DNA of 64,000 bases from Roseibium album (GTDB taxonomy: Bacteria > Pseudomonadota > Alphaproteobacteria > Rhizobiales > Stappiaceae). Position numbers and translations under genes: made by a program. The notes under the pieces are model-generated. The model was not told where the DNA came from, did not search any database, and saw only the letters and a list, made by a program, of their open reading frames with translations. Shown here one piece after another: positions 50,507 through 59,365 of this stretch (positions within the stretch are counted from its first letter, which is position 1; the number at the start of each line of letters is the position of its first letter). The stretch covers positions 21,311-85,310 of the forward strand of contig NZ_CXWE01000015.1 in assembly GCF_001404515.1 (NCBI RefSeq). Reading direction: 5' to 3'.

Positions 50507-51679
50507 TTACTCCCTGAACGCGGTGCAGGCGCTTTCCGCCTCGTCTATTCCGAGCGTATCCAGCTCTGTTCGCTGATGCAGGAACCCTTCCAGCGGCGCT
50601 TGAGCCACCAGTGCCCGGGGGTGTACCAGCGGAATGGGTTGACGCAGTTGACCATTCCAGGTCCGGAAGGTCAGAGGCCTGCCCTTGAACCCGGCAAGCT
50701 CGAACTTCCCCGACAACAGATAGTCGCGGACAGCGCCAGCATCAGCCTGGTTGGTCCGCGTCACGGCCTCGCCTATCGCACGCATGGCTGCCCATGCCGC
50801 GTAGTCAACCGGCCTCATCGATCTGCCTGCAGTCTTTTCGAAACGACTTTGCAGCTGTGCGGCACCCCATTGTTCCACGGTCCTGTCCCAGGCGACGGGC
50901 ACAATCCCCTCTGTTCCGCCGACCGGGCGCGGTACCCAGCTGTTATAGGGAACATATCTGCCGAAATCGTCGGTTTCGTCCGCGACGACGACAAGATCAT
51001 GTTCGGGAAAATCCTGGGTGAAAAGAGGAAGCTCCTGAAATGCGCTGCGGCGCATATCGGCACTCACGTCCCAGGCCTTGCGTTCGCGGATACGGATGCC
51101 GAATTTGCGTGCCGATTTCTCAATCGCATCGGCAAATGCCTGATCAGCAGGATATGGACCGGCGATGACGACCCAATCCGTCCATTTCTTGCGAACGCCG
51201 AATTGCGCCAGTGCGTCTGTCCGCATGGCCCTTGAGGGCAACGTGTGAAGAATGTTGCTGCGGCACGCTGCATCTCGGAGACCCGTTTCCTCAGCGCTCG
51301 TGTTGAAGAGGATGGCTCCTGCCGCTTCAGGCAAATCAGCCACGCGAAGGAGCTGGTTTTCGGGCGCTTTCACAATCAGGAATGGCGTCACGGCCAGAAG
51401 TTCGCGCGCGGCGCTCTCGAAGTCTCCACCCTCCTCGACAACACGGGTCTCCAGAGCATAGGTCTGCTTCAGAAAACGTCCTGTGGTGGCATTGTCCTTT
51501 AGGCCAACTTCGACACCGGCAAGCCCCTCGTTTTCCGGAATCGGATCAAGGTTGGAGAGCACTGGAGGTTGTGGTTCGACCTGCTCCAGATAGCCGATTG
51601 TAACCGCTATATCCGCATACGCCGCGCTGCAACAAAACCATAATATCACTAAGTAATTCGCGATGACCCTGACAAACAT
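50507..51679 (-). CDS. ABC substrate-binding-like protein of the PQQ alcohol dehydrogenase system
   Basis: 390 residues: a signal peptide (MFVRVIANYLVILWFCCSAAYA cut near AYA; first part) then a type 1 periplasmic-binding fold related to branched-chain amino acid receptors (VTIGYLEQVEPQPPVLSNL, ARELLAVTPFLIVKAPEN). This family occurs with ABC-2 permeases beside PQQ dehydrogenases. It is the first gene of the six-gene operon (51679 to 46966) and is divergent from the cytochrome c gene at 51844. Its ligand might be a lanthanide chelate or an alcohol; unknown. Confidence 0.9.
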   Translation of the reverse strand: MFVRVIANYLVILWFCCSAAYADIAVTIGYLEQVEPQPPVLSNLDPIPENEGLAGVEVGLKDNATTGRFLKQTYALETRVVEEGGDFESAARELLAVTPFLIVKAPENQLLRVADLPEAAGAILFNTSAEETGLRDAACRSNILHTLPSRAMRTDALAQFGVRKKWTDWVVIAGPYPADQAFADAIEKSARKFGIRIRERKAWDVSADMRRSAFQELPLFTQDFPEHDLVVVADETDDFGRYVPYNSWVPRPVGGTEGIVPVAWDRTVEQWGAAQLQSRFEKTAGRSMRPVDYAAWAAMRAIGEAVTRTNQADAGAVRDYLLSGKFELAGFKGRPLTFRTWNGQLRQPIPLVHPRALVAQAPLEGFLHQRTELDTLGIDEAESACTAFRE

Positions 51680-51843
51680 TCAACCTCGCTCCCTGGTCCG
51701 AATACGCGCACCCGCAGGACAACTCACAGGTTAGGCTGAGGCTGATCGTCAAGGCAAGGAAACGAGACTTGTCCCTTGGTACAATAGCGCCTCTGTCCGA
51801 GCTGTGCGTATTTAAGTTTGACGATCTCGGGAGGAGAGAAATC

Positions 51844-52569
51844 ATGAATTTTCGCAATTGGATGCTGGGCATCTTTGCGGCAGGAACTGCCCTTTCCCTG
51901 ACATCTCTGGATCCGATCGGACGCGTGGAAGCACATGGAGATGTCGCTCCGCAGGCAGTCGATACGGCCGGTCTTCCGGACCTCGGTGAAGAGTGGCTGG
52001 TCGAGAACCCCTGGCGCGACCCGGACAATCAGTTCTGGGCGCTGGCAATCAAGGTTGGTGCCTCGGGCTATAACCAGAATTGTGCGCGTTGCCACGGTCT
52101 GGAAGTGATTTCCGGCGGCCTTGCCCCGGACCTGCGCTATCTGGAAGCCGATGACTTTGGCGACGAATGGTATCTGGAGCGGTATCAGAACGGATACACA
52201 CAGAACGGTGTAACCAAGATGCCGGCCTTCGGTGAACTGCTCGGCCAGGAAGCCGCCTGGGCGATCCGCACCTACGTCGAGACAAGGCCCGATGAAGGTG
52301 CTCTTGACCCACATTCAGAACGGCTGAAAGCAATCCGGGACGTAATCCAGGAACTTGCAGAAAAGGCAATGCCGGCAGTCGAAGCCGAAGACACAATCGC
52401 ACCTCTTCGCACTGAAATGGAAGAAATCGCGGATTCCCTGGAAACAGGTTCGGGTGCTCCACGCGCGGAATCAGTTGCTTCACGCGCCGCGCTGCAGTTG
52501 GATGGTTCCGATGATAGTCTCAAGAAAACAGCAGAAATCCTGACGATCGGATTGTCGGCCGCGAAGTAA
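51844..52569 (+). CDS. periplasmic c-type cytochrome, electron acceptor of the quinoprotein
   Basis: 241 residues from ATG 51844, which follows GGGAGGAGAG. After an N-terminal signal the single haem site is C80-A-R-C83-H84. The extended WLVENPWRDPDNQFWALA segment and the helical C-terminus (about residues 150-241) match cytochromes encoded with PQQ alcohol or methanol dehydrogenases. It should take electrons from the dehydrogenase in the periplasm. Its stop codon overlaps the start of the MoxJ-like gene (TAATG), so the two are translationally coupled. Confidence 0.92.
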   Translation: MNFRNWMLGIFAAGTALSLTSLDPIGRVEAHGDVAPQAVDTAGLPDLGEEWLVENPWRDPDNQFWALAIKVGASGYNQNCARCHGLEVISGGLAPDLRYLEADDFGDEWYLERYQNGYTQNGVTKMPAFGELLGQEAAWAIRTYVETRPDEGALDPHSERLKAIRDVIQELAEKAMPAVEAEDTIAPLRTEMEEIADSLETGSGAPRAESVASRAALQLDGSDDSLKKTAEILTIGLSAAK

Positions 52570-53486
52570 TGCTCCACCCCGGTTTGAAAGTAGGTTCCGC
52601 CGTTCTGGCCATGCTTTGCATAGCCGGCACGGCGGCATTCGCTCAAAATTGCGAAAATGTCCGTTTCGGTGATGAGGCGGAACGCAAGCCGCAGAATTTG
52701 AGCCGTGACATTGTCGGTCAAAGCATGGACGACATCCAGGAACGCGGCTTCATCAAGATAGCCGTCTATGAGGACTTCCCGCCATTCTCGTATGAAGAGA
52801 AGGGTGTTTTGAAAGGTGTCGACATCGACATCGGGCATCTGATTGCAAAGGACCTCGGGGTAGACGCTCGGTTCATCGCAACCGCTGCCGACGAGAATGT
52901 TGATGGTGATCTGCGCAACAATGTCTGGCGCGGCAAACTGATCGGTGGCCAGATTGCGAATGTCATGCTGCATGTTCCCTATGACCGGGAACTGGGCTGC
53001 CGGAACGAGATGGTCGTCCTTAACGGCCAGTACTACAACGAACAGCTGGCAATAGCCTATCGGAAGGACGAATACCCTGAAGACCCGCCGGTTCCGGCGT
53101 ATTTTCGCTTCGACACGGTAGGTGTCGAAAACGACACGCTCTCGGATTTCTATCTTTCCGGGTTTGCACGCGGGCAACTTGTTGCAAACATGCGGCGTTT
53201 TCCGACCACGGACGATGCAATGGCGGCACTTGCGGAAGGTGACGTCATGGCCGTGATGGCACCGCTCTCACAAATCGAACACGGCCTCACCGACGCCATC
53301 GCTGTCCACTTGCCGCCCTTTCCGGGACTGGCCAGATCAAGCTGGACCCTGGGCATCGCCGTTCGACACAACTGGCGGCCTCTTTCCTACGCAGTCGACG
53401 ACGCAATCCGTTACGCCGTTGAAGACGGTCGGATGGCGCGCATATTCAACGACCACGGACTGACGTTCACAAAACCGGACTGGTGA
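52569..53486 (+). CDS. MoxJ/XoxJ-like periplasmic binding protein
   Basis: 305 residues, signal peptide then the amino-acid-receptor (type 2, family 3) fold: RGFIKIAVYEDFPPFSYEEK (first 20) and GVDIDIGHLIAKDLG. This is the quinoprotein-associated subgroup that includes MoxJ and XoxJ, thought to help activate or load the dehydrogenase rather than feed an ABC importer; none is encoded with it. It overlaps the cytochrome c gene by 1 base. Two lone cysteines (C28-like in QNCENV and C in LGCRNE) could form a disulfide. Confidence 0.9.
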   Translation: MLHPGLKVGSAVLAMLCIAGTAAFAQNCENVRFGDEAERKPQNLSRDIVGQSMDDIQERGFIKIAVYEDFPPFSYEEKGVLKGVDIDIGHLIAKDLGVDARFIATAADENVDGDLRNNVWRGKLIGGQIANVMLHVPYDRELGCRNEMVVLNGQYYNEQLAIAYRKDEYPEDPPVPAYFRFDTVGVENDTLSDFYLSGFARGQLVANMRRFPTTDDAMAALAEGDVMAVMAPLSQIEHGLTDAIAVHLPPFPGLARSSWTLGIAVRHNWRPLSYAVDDAIRYAVEDGRMARIFNDHGLTFTKPDW

Positions 53487-53512
53487 CCGACTGCACTCTG
53501 GTTGCTCGGCGA

Positions 53513-54439
53513 TCAGACCCTGACAAGCGAACCGTCACGATCCTCCAGCCAGATCGCCTGAGCTGCTCCCGAAACAACACATTTTTCGGCCAGTTCCCTC
53601 GACGATGTAAGCGCGAGCGCCGTCGACAGGCCATCGGCCCAGGTCGCCGTTTCCGCCTGCACGCTCACCGATTGCCATCGTGGTTCAGTGTCTGTCAGAT
53701 CCGGGTGCATGATATGGCCGCTGCCGTTGCTGAACCGCGTGCCCGAAGGCGCGGATGTAGCCACGGCTGCATTCTTCAGGTCGATGCTGTCCAGGATGTT
53801 GCCGCTCTTACCGGCGACACCAATGCGTGCACTCTGTTCTCCTGCCCTGTATTCGCCGATGTGAACCAGATAGGGATCAAAGCCATGTGCGCGCAGCACT
53901 TCACTCGTGCGATCCGTTGCAAATCCCTGAGCAATACCGTTCATCGTCATCGCCATGCCGGGAATGGAATAGTGAAGTCGGGACGACTGACGGCGCACTT
54001 TGTCCCAGCCGACCAGTTCACCCAGTGCAGCCCGTTCTTTGCGCGTCAGGCCGTTCGGTCGCCTGGCCTGCGCCACCATGAGCGGCTGAATTGTAGGATC
54101 GAACAGACCTTCGGTTTGTCGGTTTATGCGATCGACATGCCCGATCAGGCGGGCGAATTCCGGCGGCATCTGCAGCGTGCCGTCTGAGTTCAGGCGATTG
54201 AGTGCGGAACCGGCTTGATACAGCGAGAAGTGCCTTTCCATCCGGTGGATCGTGTCGCGGGCAGCAGTCAGCGCCCGCGCTGCTTCCTTGCTATCCGAAC
54301 TGAAGAGTTCGATACGGGCCTCGGCTCCCAGCGCTCTTCCGCGCCAGACGACCGGTTCGGCAGTTGCTGGTCTTGAACCTGTCGTCGCAAGAGCGCATCC
54401 CGCCATGATGGTCAGGAAACGGCGGCGTCCCCTGTTCAT
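53513..54439 (-). CDS. apbE: FAD:protein FMN transferase (ApbE)
   Basis: About 308 residues from ATG 54439, preceded by GGGAGG. The N-terminus MNRGRRRFLTIMAGCALA is a Tat- or lipoprotein-like signal, so it acts outside the membrane. ApbE blocks include ERHFSLYQAGSALNRLN, MTMNGIAQGFATD and GHIMHPDLTD. It attaches FMN to Thr of a target motif. Its start overlaps the stop of the NosR-like gene by 4 bases, and that protein carries a candidate flavinylation motif, so the pair is almost certainly enzyme and substrate. Confidence 0.93.
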   Translation of the reverse strand: MNRGRRRFLTIMAGCALATTGSRPATAEPVVWRGRALGAEARIELFSSDSKEAARALTAARDTIHRMERHFSLYQAGSALNRLNSDGTLQMPPEFARLIGHVDRINRQTEGLFDPTIQPLMVAQARRPNGLTRKERAALGELVGWDKVRRQSSRLHYSIPGMAMTMNGIAQGFATDRTSEVLRAHGFDPYLVHIGEYRAGEQSARIGVAGKSGNILDSIDLKNAAVATSAPSGTRFSNGSGHIMHPDLTDTEPRWQSVSVQAETATWADGLSTALALTSSRELAEKCVVSGAAQAIWLEDRDGSLVRV

Positions 54440-56565
54440 AGCTGCCTCCCTCTTTTGGCAAGCACAAGCGGCACACACCGGGCATCGTCATCATGGATGG
54501 TAACGCAATCAAGACACTGGAAACACTCGTCGTATCGAATACCGCCGGTCGGTTTGATCGCGTTGTAATTGCACTTCACGCGACAAAGCTGGCATGGACT
54601 GCCGCAGGCATCCCGGCGCGGGATCCAGTCGCGGATACGCAAAAAACCGCCAATAGCCATCACCGCTCCGAGCGGACAGATGTAGCGGCAAAACCCTTTG
54701 AACACCATTGTGCTCAACACGAGCAGACCGACGCAGTAAAAAACGAAATACCATTCGCGTACGAAGAAGGTCGTTACCGCCGTCTTGAAGGGTTCAACCT
54801 CGACTGCAGCATCCAGGTAACCCGGCGCGACGAAGGCCAGAAGAACAAGGCCCGCAAGAATGACATACTTGAGTTTGACCAGCCAACGGTCGATCCTGTC
54901 CGGAACGCGGATCTGCGGAAAGCGAAGGCTGCGACCCAGATGATGCATGAATTCCTGCATGGCTCCAAACGGACACATCCAGCCACAGAAAAAGCCACGA
55001 CCCCAGACGAGGAATGTCACGAGAACCACGGCCCAGATCAGCAACGAAAACGGATCGTAGAGCAGGAAGGACAGGCTCTGTCCTTCGAAGAGACCCCGCA
55101 TCACACCCAGTACGGTGACGATGGATAGCTGTCCCTGTCCCCACCAGCCGACGAAGCCGATCACACCTGCCAGTATCAACAGTCGAACGGCCGTGTAGTG
55201 CCGGTATCCGGCAAACCGGGACTGGCCGAACAAGAGCAACGGCACGAGTGCGGCCAGACCCCCGGCAAGTACCACGAGATCGCCCGATCTTGCCTGCATT
55301 GCCTGCCGCCAGACAGGAACCGGTTCGGGAGGTTCATCCCTGATGAAAAAACGTTCATCGGTCTTGTGAGTGAGAGCAAAGTCCACGGTTCCGATTTCCG
55401 GTCGGAAAGACCCGTGCTCGCGTGTCGCACGAACCGACAAGGACCAGTCGCCGGTCGGATCGAAGCCAAGCCTGCGGTCCGTGCGCAGAACCATCGCCAC
55501 TTCACCCGGTATCCCGTCACGCAATTCGATATCCAGATCGGCATCGCGCAGGGAGATCGGCAGCCCGTCCTGACTTGCCGTGATCAGGTCGGGGCTGGTA
55601 TTGCGCACGAAGTCTTCCGTAACCAGCCCGTGACGCCCGGCGTCGATCACCAGGATCGGTTCATCTTCAGGTGAAAGCTCCTGAAAATTGCGCAACTGGA
55701 CCAGACTGTCCGGCTCAAGGATGGCTTCGGCGATTGCCGGCGGCCCGATATCGACCACCCACAGATCAAGGTAGGGCTCGTCGGGTTCATCCTTTGCCAG
55801 TTCATCGTCGTCTGCCCAGATGGTATCGGCGAAGGCGTCGTCAACCTCACGGTTGGTCACCAGTCGCCGGCCCACGAGACCCTCCTCGACAATGTCATCC
55901 CAGGTCAGCTGCTCTGCGTGATCCAGGTTGGGCTCGGCTGCCGCCCTGCCGCCAATTCCTTCGATCTTCTCTCTTGCAACCTTGAACGCGGCCGCCAGAA
56001 GCGTCTCGTGTGCAATGCGCACGCTCGCCGTCGCCTTGGTCACGCCGTCCAGATAAACCAGCGACGATCCGCTGCCTTCATCGCCGTAGGGAACGCCGAT
56101 AACCAGGGAATCGGTGATGGAATAGCCCTTGTACTGGGCAATGAACTCCTGAAACGGAGCCTCTCCCAACCCTGACACGAAAATCGGTTCGTTATGCGAA
56201 ACAAGATCGACATCGATCAGCCGGCCTTCGAGGGTCAAAATGACAAACAGGTTGATCGGGGCGCCCGAGAAGCCCGGAAGTGGGGCCAGCGGCGTTGTTT
56301 CGAAGGCATACCCTGCAACCCTGCCATCCAGGTTGATCAGCTCGTATATTCCTCCGTCGAGCAGATCCCCCAACTGATAGGGTGGTTGAATGTATTGCGC
56401 GGCCTCGGTGCGCTCCAGTTCCAGCGCATTTCCGGCAGACATCGCAAATACGAGTGCGGTGACCATGCAAGCCAAATGCAGCGCCAGCACGCCGACGATC
56501 TCACGCGACCTGTTGTGAATCTCCTCCATGAAGCGCAGTTTTTCCGCAGGCGTAAGCTGACGCAA
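54436..56565 (-). CDS. NosR-like membrane flavo-iron-sulfur protein
   Basis: 709 residues from TTG 56565 (AAAGGA just upstream); ATG at 56529 is the alternative. Layout: N-terminal membrane anchor, periplasmic FMN-binding domain with the flavinylation motif D173-G-V-T-K-A-T179, a second periplasmic region, about five membrane helices with the cysteine motifs FFCGWMCPFG and CRYICPLG, and a C-terminal ferredoxin domain with CGSPCQLCRVKC and CFQCLDC. This is the NosR/RnfG-type electron-transfer architecture. It probably moves electrons between the quinol pool or cytoplasm and a periplasmic partner. Its placement in a quinoprotein locus is unusual; no nos genes are nearby. Confidence 0.9.
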   Translation of the reverse strand: MRQLTPAEKLRFMEEIHNRSREIVGVLALHLACMVTALVFAMSAGNALELERTEAAQYIQPPYQLGDLLDGGIYELINLDGRVAGYAFETTPLAPLPGFSGAPINLFVILTLEGRLIDVDLVSHNEPIFVSGLGEAPFQEFIAQYKGYSITDSLVIGVPYGDEGSGSSLVYLDGVTKATASVRIAHETLLAAAFKVAREKIEGIGGRAAAEPNLDHAEQLTWDDIVEEGLVGRRLVTNREVDDAFADTIWADDDELAKDEPDEPYLDLWVVDIGPPAIAEAILEPDSLVQLRNFQELSPEDEPILVIDAGRHGLVTEDFVRNTSPDLITASQDGLPISLRDADLDIELRDGIPGEVAMVLRTDRRLGFDPTGDWSLSVRATREHGSFRPEIGTVDFALTHKTDERFFIRDEPPEPVPVWRQAMQARSGDLVVLAGGLAALVPLLLFGQSRFAGYRHYTAVRLLILAGVIGFVGWWGQGQLSIVTVLGVMRGLFEGQSLSFLLYDPFSLLIWAVVLVTFLVWGRGFFCGWMCPFGAMQEFMHHLGRSLRFPQIRVPDRIDRWLVKLKYVILAGLVLLAFVAPGYLDAAVEVEPFKTAVTTFFVREWYFVFYCVGLLVLSTMVFKGFCRYICPLGAVMAIGGFLRIRDWIPRRDACGSPCQLCRVKCNYNAIKPTGGIRYDECFQCLDCVTIHDDDARCVPLVLAKRGRQL

Positions 56566-56630
56566 CTGTCCTTTAGATCAAGATGGCCTTCCGGATCGGT
56601 CTTTGCTTGTACGAAAGGCCAAGAATTTTC

Positions 56631-56644
56631 TTGATCAAGATCAA
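56631..56644. promoter_or_regulatory. perfect FNR/Anr box
   Basis: TTGATCAAGATCAA matches the FNR-family consensus TTGAT-N4-ATCAA at every position. It lies between the divergent NosR-like gene (66 bases away) and cytochrome c gene (56 bases away). An FnrL-type oxygen sensor could thus control both. Confidence 0.8.
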
Positions 56645-56700
56645 CGTTTCCCGGGTTTGACTGTCGTTTTCTCCTCTCACTCTACGAGAGGAGAAAACGA

Positions 56701-57117
56701 ATGTCGGTCCGCAACCTTCTTTTGGCAGCAATGACGCTTGGTCTTGTGCATTCTGCCCAGGCATCCGAAGTTTTTGAGCAGGCCAAGATCACGGCTGGAG
56801 AAATGCTCTACAGGGTGGAATGCCGGCGCTGCCACGCTCCGGACACCAACGACCCGAGTTACGGTCCCCCGCTTGAAAATGTCATTGGCCGCGGCGCCGG
56901 AACGTTTCCGGACTACGAATATTCCGAGGCGCTGGCGTCGTCCGGAATTGTCTGGACACCTGCTGCTCTGCGCGCCTGGATGGAGGACAACACCGGGTTT
57001 CTGCCGGGTACAAAAATGCGGCATGTCGGGATAACGGACAGGACGGTACAGGACTTCATCCTGACCTATCTGGCAAGCCTGTCGACACAGGCAAGCGATG
57101 GAACAAACGTTGATTGA
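56701..57117 (+). CDS. small class I cytochrome c
   Basis: 138 residues: signal peptide cut near A21, single haem site C41-R-R-C44-H45 and probable axial Met in GTKMRHVG. The sequence (YGPPLENVIGRGAGTFPDYEYSEAL, first part) is that of cytochrome c2/c552 electron carriers. ATG at 56701 follows GAGGAGAAAAC. It is divergent from the NosR-like gene with a shared FNR box, so it likely carries electrons to or from that branch when oxygen is low. Confidence 0.92.
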   Translation: MSVRNLLLAAMTLGLVHSAQASEVFEQAKITAGEMLYRVECRRCHAPDTNDPSYGPPLENVIGRGAGTFPDYEYSEALASSGIVWTPAALRAWMEDNTGFLPGTKMRHVGITDRTVQDFILTYLASLSTQASDGTNVD

Positions 57118-57212
57118 AGGTGTTCCGGCAACAGATCACGCCAGGCGATTTTGGCTGTGCAGGCAGTGAATTCGAAGAAACCGCGAGGAGTATACAACAG
57201 ATAGCCAGGGAG

Positions 57213-57238
57213 AAAGTCTGTTTGACAGACTTCTGCTT
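57213..57238 (+). terminator. putative terminator after cytochrome c gene
   Basis: A 7-bp stem (AAGTCTG with CAGACTT) and 5-nt loop lie about 100 bases after the cytochrome stop, followed by CTGCTTTT. The position suits termination before the convergent gene ending at 57271. Confidence 0.5.
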
Positions 57239-57270
57239 TTGGTGTCCCGGCTTTACTCTTGGAGGAAGAG

Positions 57271-57633
57271 TTAACGCCGGAAACCGTACTCCGTCACGAA
57301 GAACCGTGGCTGCATTGGCTCAAGGGTACCGCGCAGCTTTTCAAGTTCGTCCCTGGGACCGTGCACTTCCACGCCCGTTATCTCAACCAGCGCTTTAGTG
57401 CTTTCAAAAACATGCGCACCGATCTTCATATGTTCGATGATCGCATCGGCGCTCACATAGTCTTCGCGGGACACGGCGCCACCGTTGTCATCAAAACTGT
57501 ACGCGGAAGCAAGATGACCGGGCTCCTTGTCTCGCAGCGCAACCATCTTCTCGCAATTTTTGCGGAATGCACTCGCGTTTTCAGCCGGTATCGTGAAGTA
57601 CCCGATCAAGGAAATGATATGCGGATATGACAT
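57271..57633 (-). CDS. small ABM/dimeric ferredoxin-like fold protein
   Basis: 120 residues from ATG 57633, with GAGGAG 6 bases upstream; the frame continues upstream into the kinase-like gene, which is unlikely. The N-terminus HIISLIGYFTIPAENASAFR and the FVTEYGFRR-like C-terminal strand suggest an antibiotic biosynthesis monooxygenase-like (dimeric alpha-beta barrel) fold. No cofactor site is visible, and function is unknown. It starts 10 bases after the stop of the P-loop protein gene, so the two may be co-transcribed. Confidence 0.7.
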   Translation of the reverse strand: MSYPHIISLIGYFTIPAENASAFRKNCEKMVALRDKEPGHLASAYSFDDNGGAVSREDYVSADAIIEHMKIGAHVFESTKALVEITGVEVHGPRDELEKLRGTLEPMQPRFFVTEYGFRR

Positions 57634-57643
57634 TACAGGCTCC

Positions 57644-58195
57644 TCAACGGCCACTTTGTTTTTCTGAAGTGCAAAGACCAAAACGGGAAACAACGGTCGC
57701 TGCCATTTCGTCGGCTGTCGCAACTCCACTATCAAGCATTAGGCAGTTCGGTCTTGGCGCAGGAGCGGGAACAAAAATCGAGTTGAATTCGTCCAGGCTC
57801 TGTTCCGTTGTGATCTTGCCGCGTTGAGCGCGCTCTGAATTTCCCAATCGTGACAGCACCTCCTTGCGATCACAGCTAATGTGAACAGGGAGTATCTCAC
57901 CGTGGCATTTGTGCATGATGGCTGCAAGATCCTCGAATTGCAGACGGTCGCTCGCTGAATAACAATAAGTCGTAACAAGCATTGGAATGTCGTGTTTCGC
58001 GGCAGCCTCCACGACCGAGCAACGCACGGTATGGACAAGTTCCCAGAACCCGGGAGCACCGAAGTCAAAAACAGTTTGAGCAACGTCAATTGCAACATGA
58101 TTGTCGAACAGACGACCAGGCACAGCCCTCAACAAAGCCCTGGCGGTGGTCAATTTACCGGTTGCCGGTGCGCCGTGGATAAAGACAAGTTTCAT
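57644..58195 (-). CDS. P-loop kinase-like protein
   Basis: 183 residues. The Walker A motif GAPATGKLT is at the N-terminus, and a catalytic-type helix follows. The pattern (HISCDRKEVLSRLGNSERAQ, then the RGKITT lid-like segment) resembles small AAA/shikimate-kinase or chloramphenicol phosphotransferase-like proteins that phosphorylate small molecules. ATG at 58195 is preferred over GTG at 58198. No partner indicates a substrate. The stretch 58196-58355 upstream shows no gene. Confidence 0.8.
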   Translation of the reverse strand: MKLVFIHGAPATGKLTTARALLRAVPGRLFDNHVAIDVAQTVFDFGAPGFWELVHTVRCSVVEAAAKHDIPMLVTTYCYSASDRLQFEDLAAIMHKCHGEILPVHISCDRKEVLSRLGNSERAQRGKITTEQSLDEFNSIFVPAPAPRPNCLMLDSGVATADEMAATVVSRFGLCTSEKQSGR

Positions 58196-58355
58196 CACGA
58201 ATACTGCTCTTTGACATTAGCGAAACGGGTCCTCTCAAGGTTCCCGTCTTCAGTACTGACACGGCAATAACCCCGGACCGCGTTACCTTAGGATAGTAAC
58301 CCTCATTCTTGCCCCCACTTCAATCACACCCCTAAACTCCCGGAAAGCGCAGCTG

Positions 58356-59249
58356 TCAGGCAACTGGAGACCAGGTGCTTTTCTTTCCATTTCTGCCCAG
58401 GGCAACATCACAGAACGAGTTTATCAGTCGAGACTGCTCGCGTTCCTTGAGAAAGGCCAGATAGTAGTTCGTCTGGATATCGGCGTCCGTGATCGGTATG
58501 GGGCGCAGGTTCGGGTGCGGGACAAACTCGAAGTCCGCCACGAACCCAAGTCCAAGGCCTTGCTCAACCGCTTTCCAGATGGCTTCCCGACTGCCCAGTT
58601 CCAGTACCGCATCCACTTTTACATTGCGATTGTCCAGCTCTCTTTCGATCGCGGTCCGCGTTGTGGATCCCGCTTCCCGCCGAATGGTTTTCTCGCCTTC
58701 CAACTCGTGTATCGAAATACTGGCGCGGTCATAGAAATGATGGTCCGAATTCACGAAGGCAACCACCTCGTGCACGCTGTAAAGCAGGGTTGTCACGCGC
58801 TCGTCCACGGGAACTTCGGCTATGATCCCCACATCAGCATCGAAAGACAGGATTTGCTCGAAGCAATGCGTTGAATTTCCAAACTTTACCTGAACATCAA
58901 TTCCCGGATAATTCTGCTTGTAGGCAACGATCATGTCGGTTGCGTGAAAAGGCCCGACCGCAGCCAGGTTGAGTGCCCCGGCATGGAACCCGCGATAGCT
59001 GTTCAACAAGCTTTCCGCATCTGTTTCTGCCTGAACGAGCCGCGAGGTGATCTCCATGAGCTCCTTTCCCGGCCCGGTCAGGTGCACCTCGCGTCCGACG
59101 CGGTTGAAGAGTTCCACCTTGTAGCGTCTTTCCAGCGCCTTCACCTGTGTTGAAAGCGTCGGCTGGCTCACGTTGCAAGCCTTGGCTGCATTGGAAAAAC
59201 CACCAAATCGAGCAACAGCGTGAAAAGCACGGAGTTCGGACTTAAGCAT
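58356..59249 (-). CDS. LysR family regulator of the phosphonate locus
   Basis: About 297 residues from ATG 59249 (MLKSELRAFHAVARFGG). The winged HTH NAAKACNVSQPTLSTQVKAL is followed by the inducer-binding domain. It is divergent from the iron alcohol dehydrogenase and phosphonate transport genes across a 116-bp region, the usual layout for a LysR activator. LysR proteins (PhnR) regulate 2-aminoethylphosphonate or phosphonoacetate use in pseudomonads, which agrees with the genes beside it. The effector is unproven. Confidence 0.9.
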   Translation of the reverse strand: MLKSELRAFHAVARFGGFSNAAKACNVSQPTLSTQVKALERRYKVELFNRVGREVHLTGPGKELMEITSRLVQAETDAESLLNSYRGFHAGALNLAAVGPFHATDMIVAYKQNYPGIDVQVKFGNSTHCFEQILSFDADVGIIAEVPVDERVTTLLYSVHEVVAFVNSDHHFYDRASISIHELEGEKTIRREAGSTTRTAIERELDNRNVKVDAVLELGSREAIWKAVEQGLGLGFVADFEFVPHPNLRPIPITDADIQTNYYLAFLKEREQSRLINSFCDVALGRNGKKSTWSPVA

Positions 59250-59365
59250 AGATACAGTATATAGAACACATCGAAACAATCAATTTGATATATGCATTAA
59301 GGCTGTTCATGCTCTCCTTGAATGTGACAACCGCGTCTCAAGTTTTCGAAATCAAAGGGACAAAT

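Noticed and set aside
49526..51235. 569-codon plus-strand open frame
   Set aside because: It is antisense to the beta-propeller and binding-protein-like genes, which have clear domains, signal peptides and ribosome sites.
54436..56565. True NosR of a denitrification cluster
   Set aside because: No nosZ, nosD or nosF homologue lies within the window, and the flanks are all quinoprotein-system genes.
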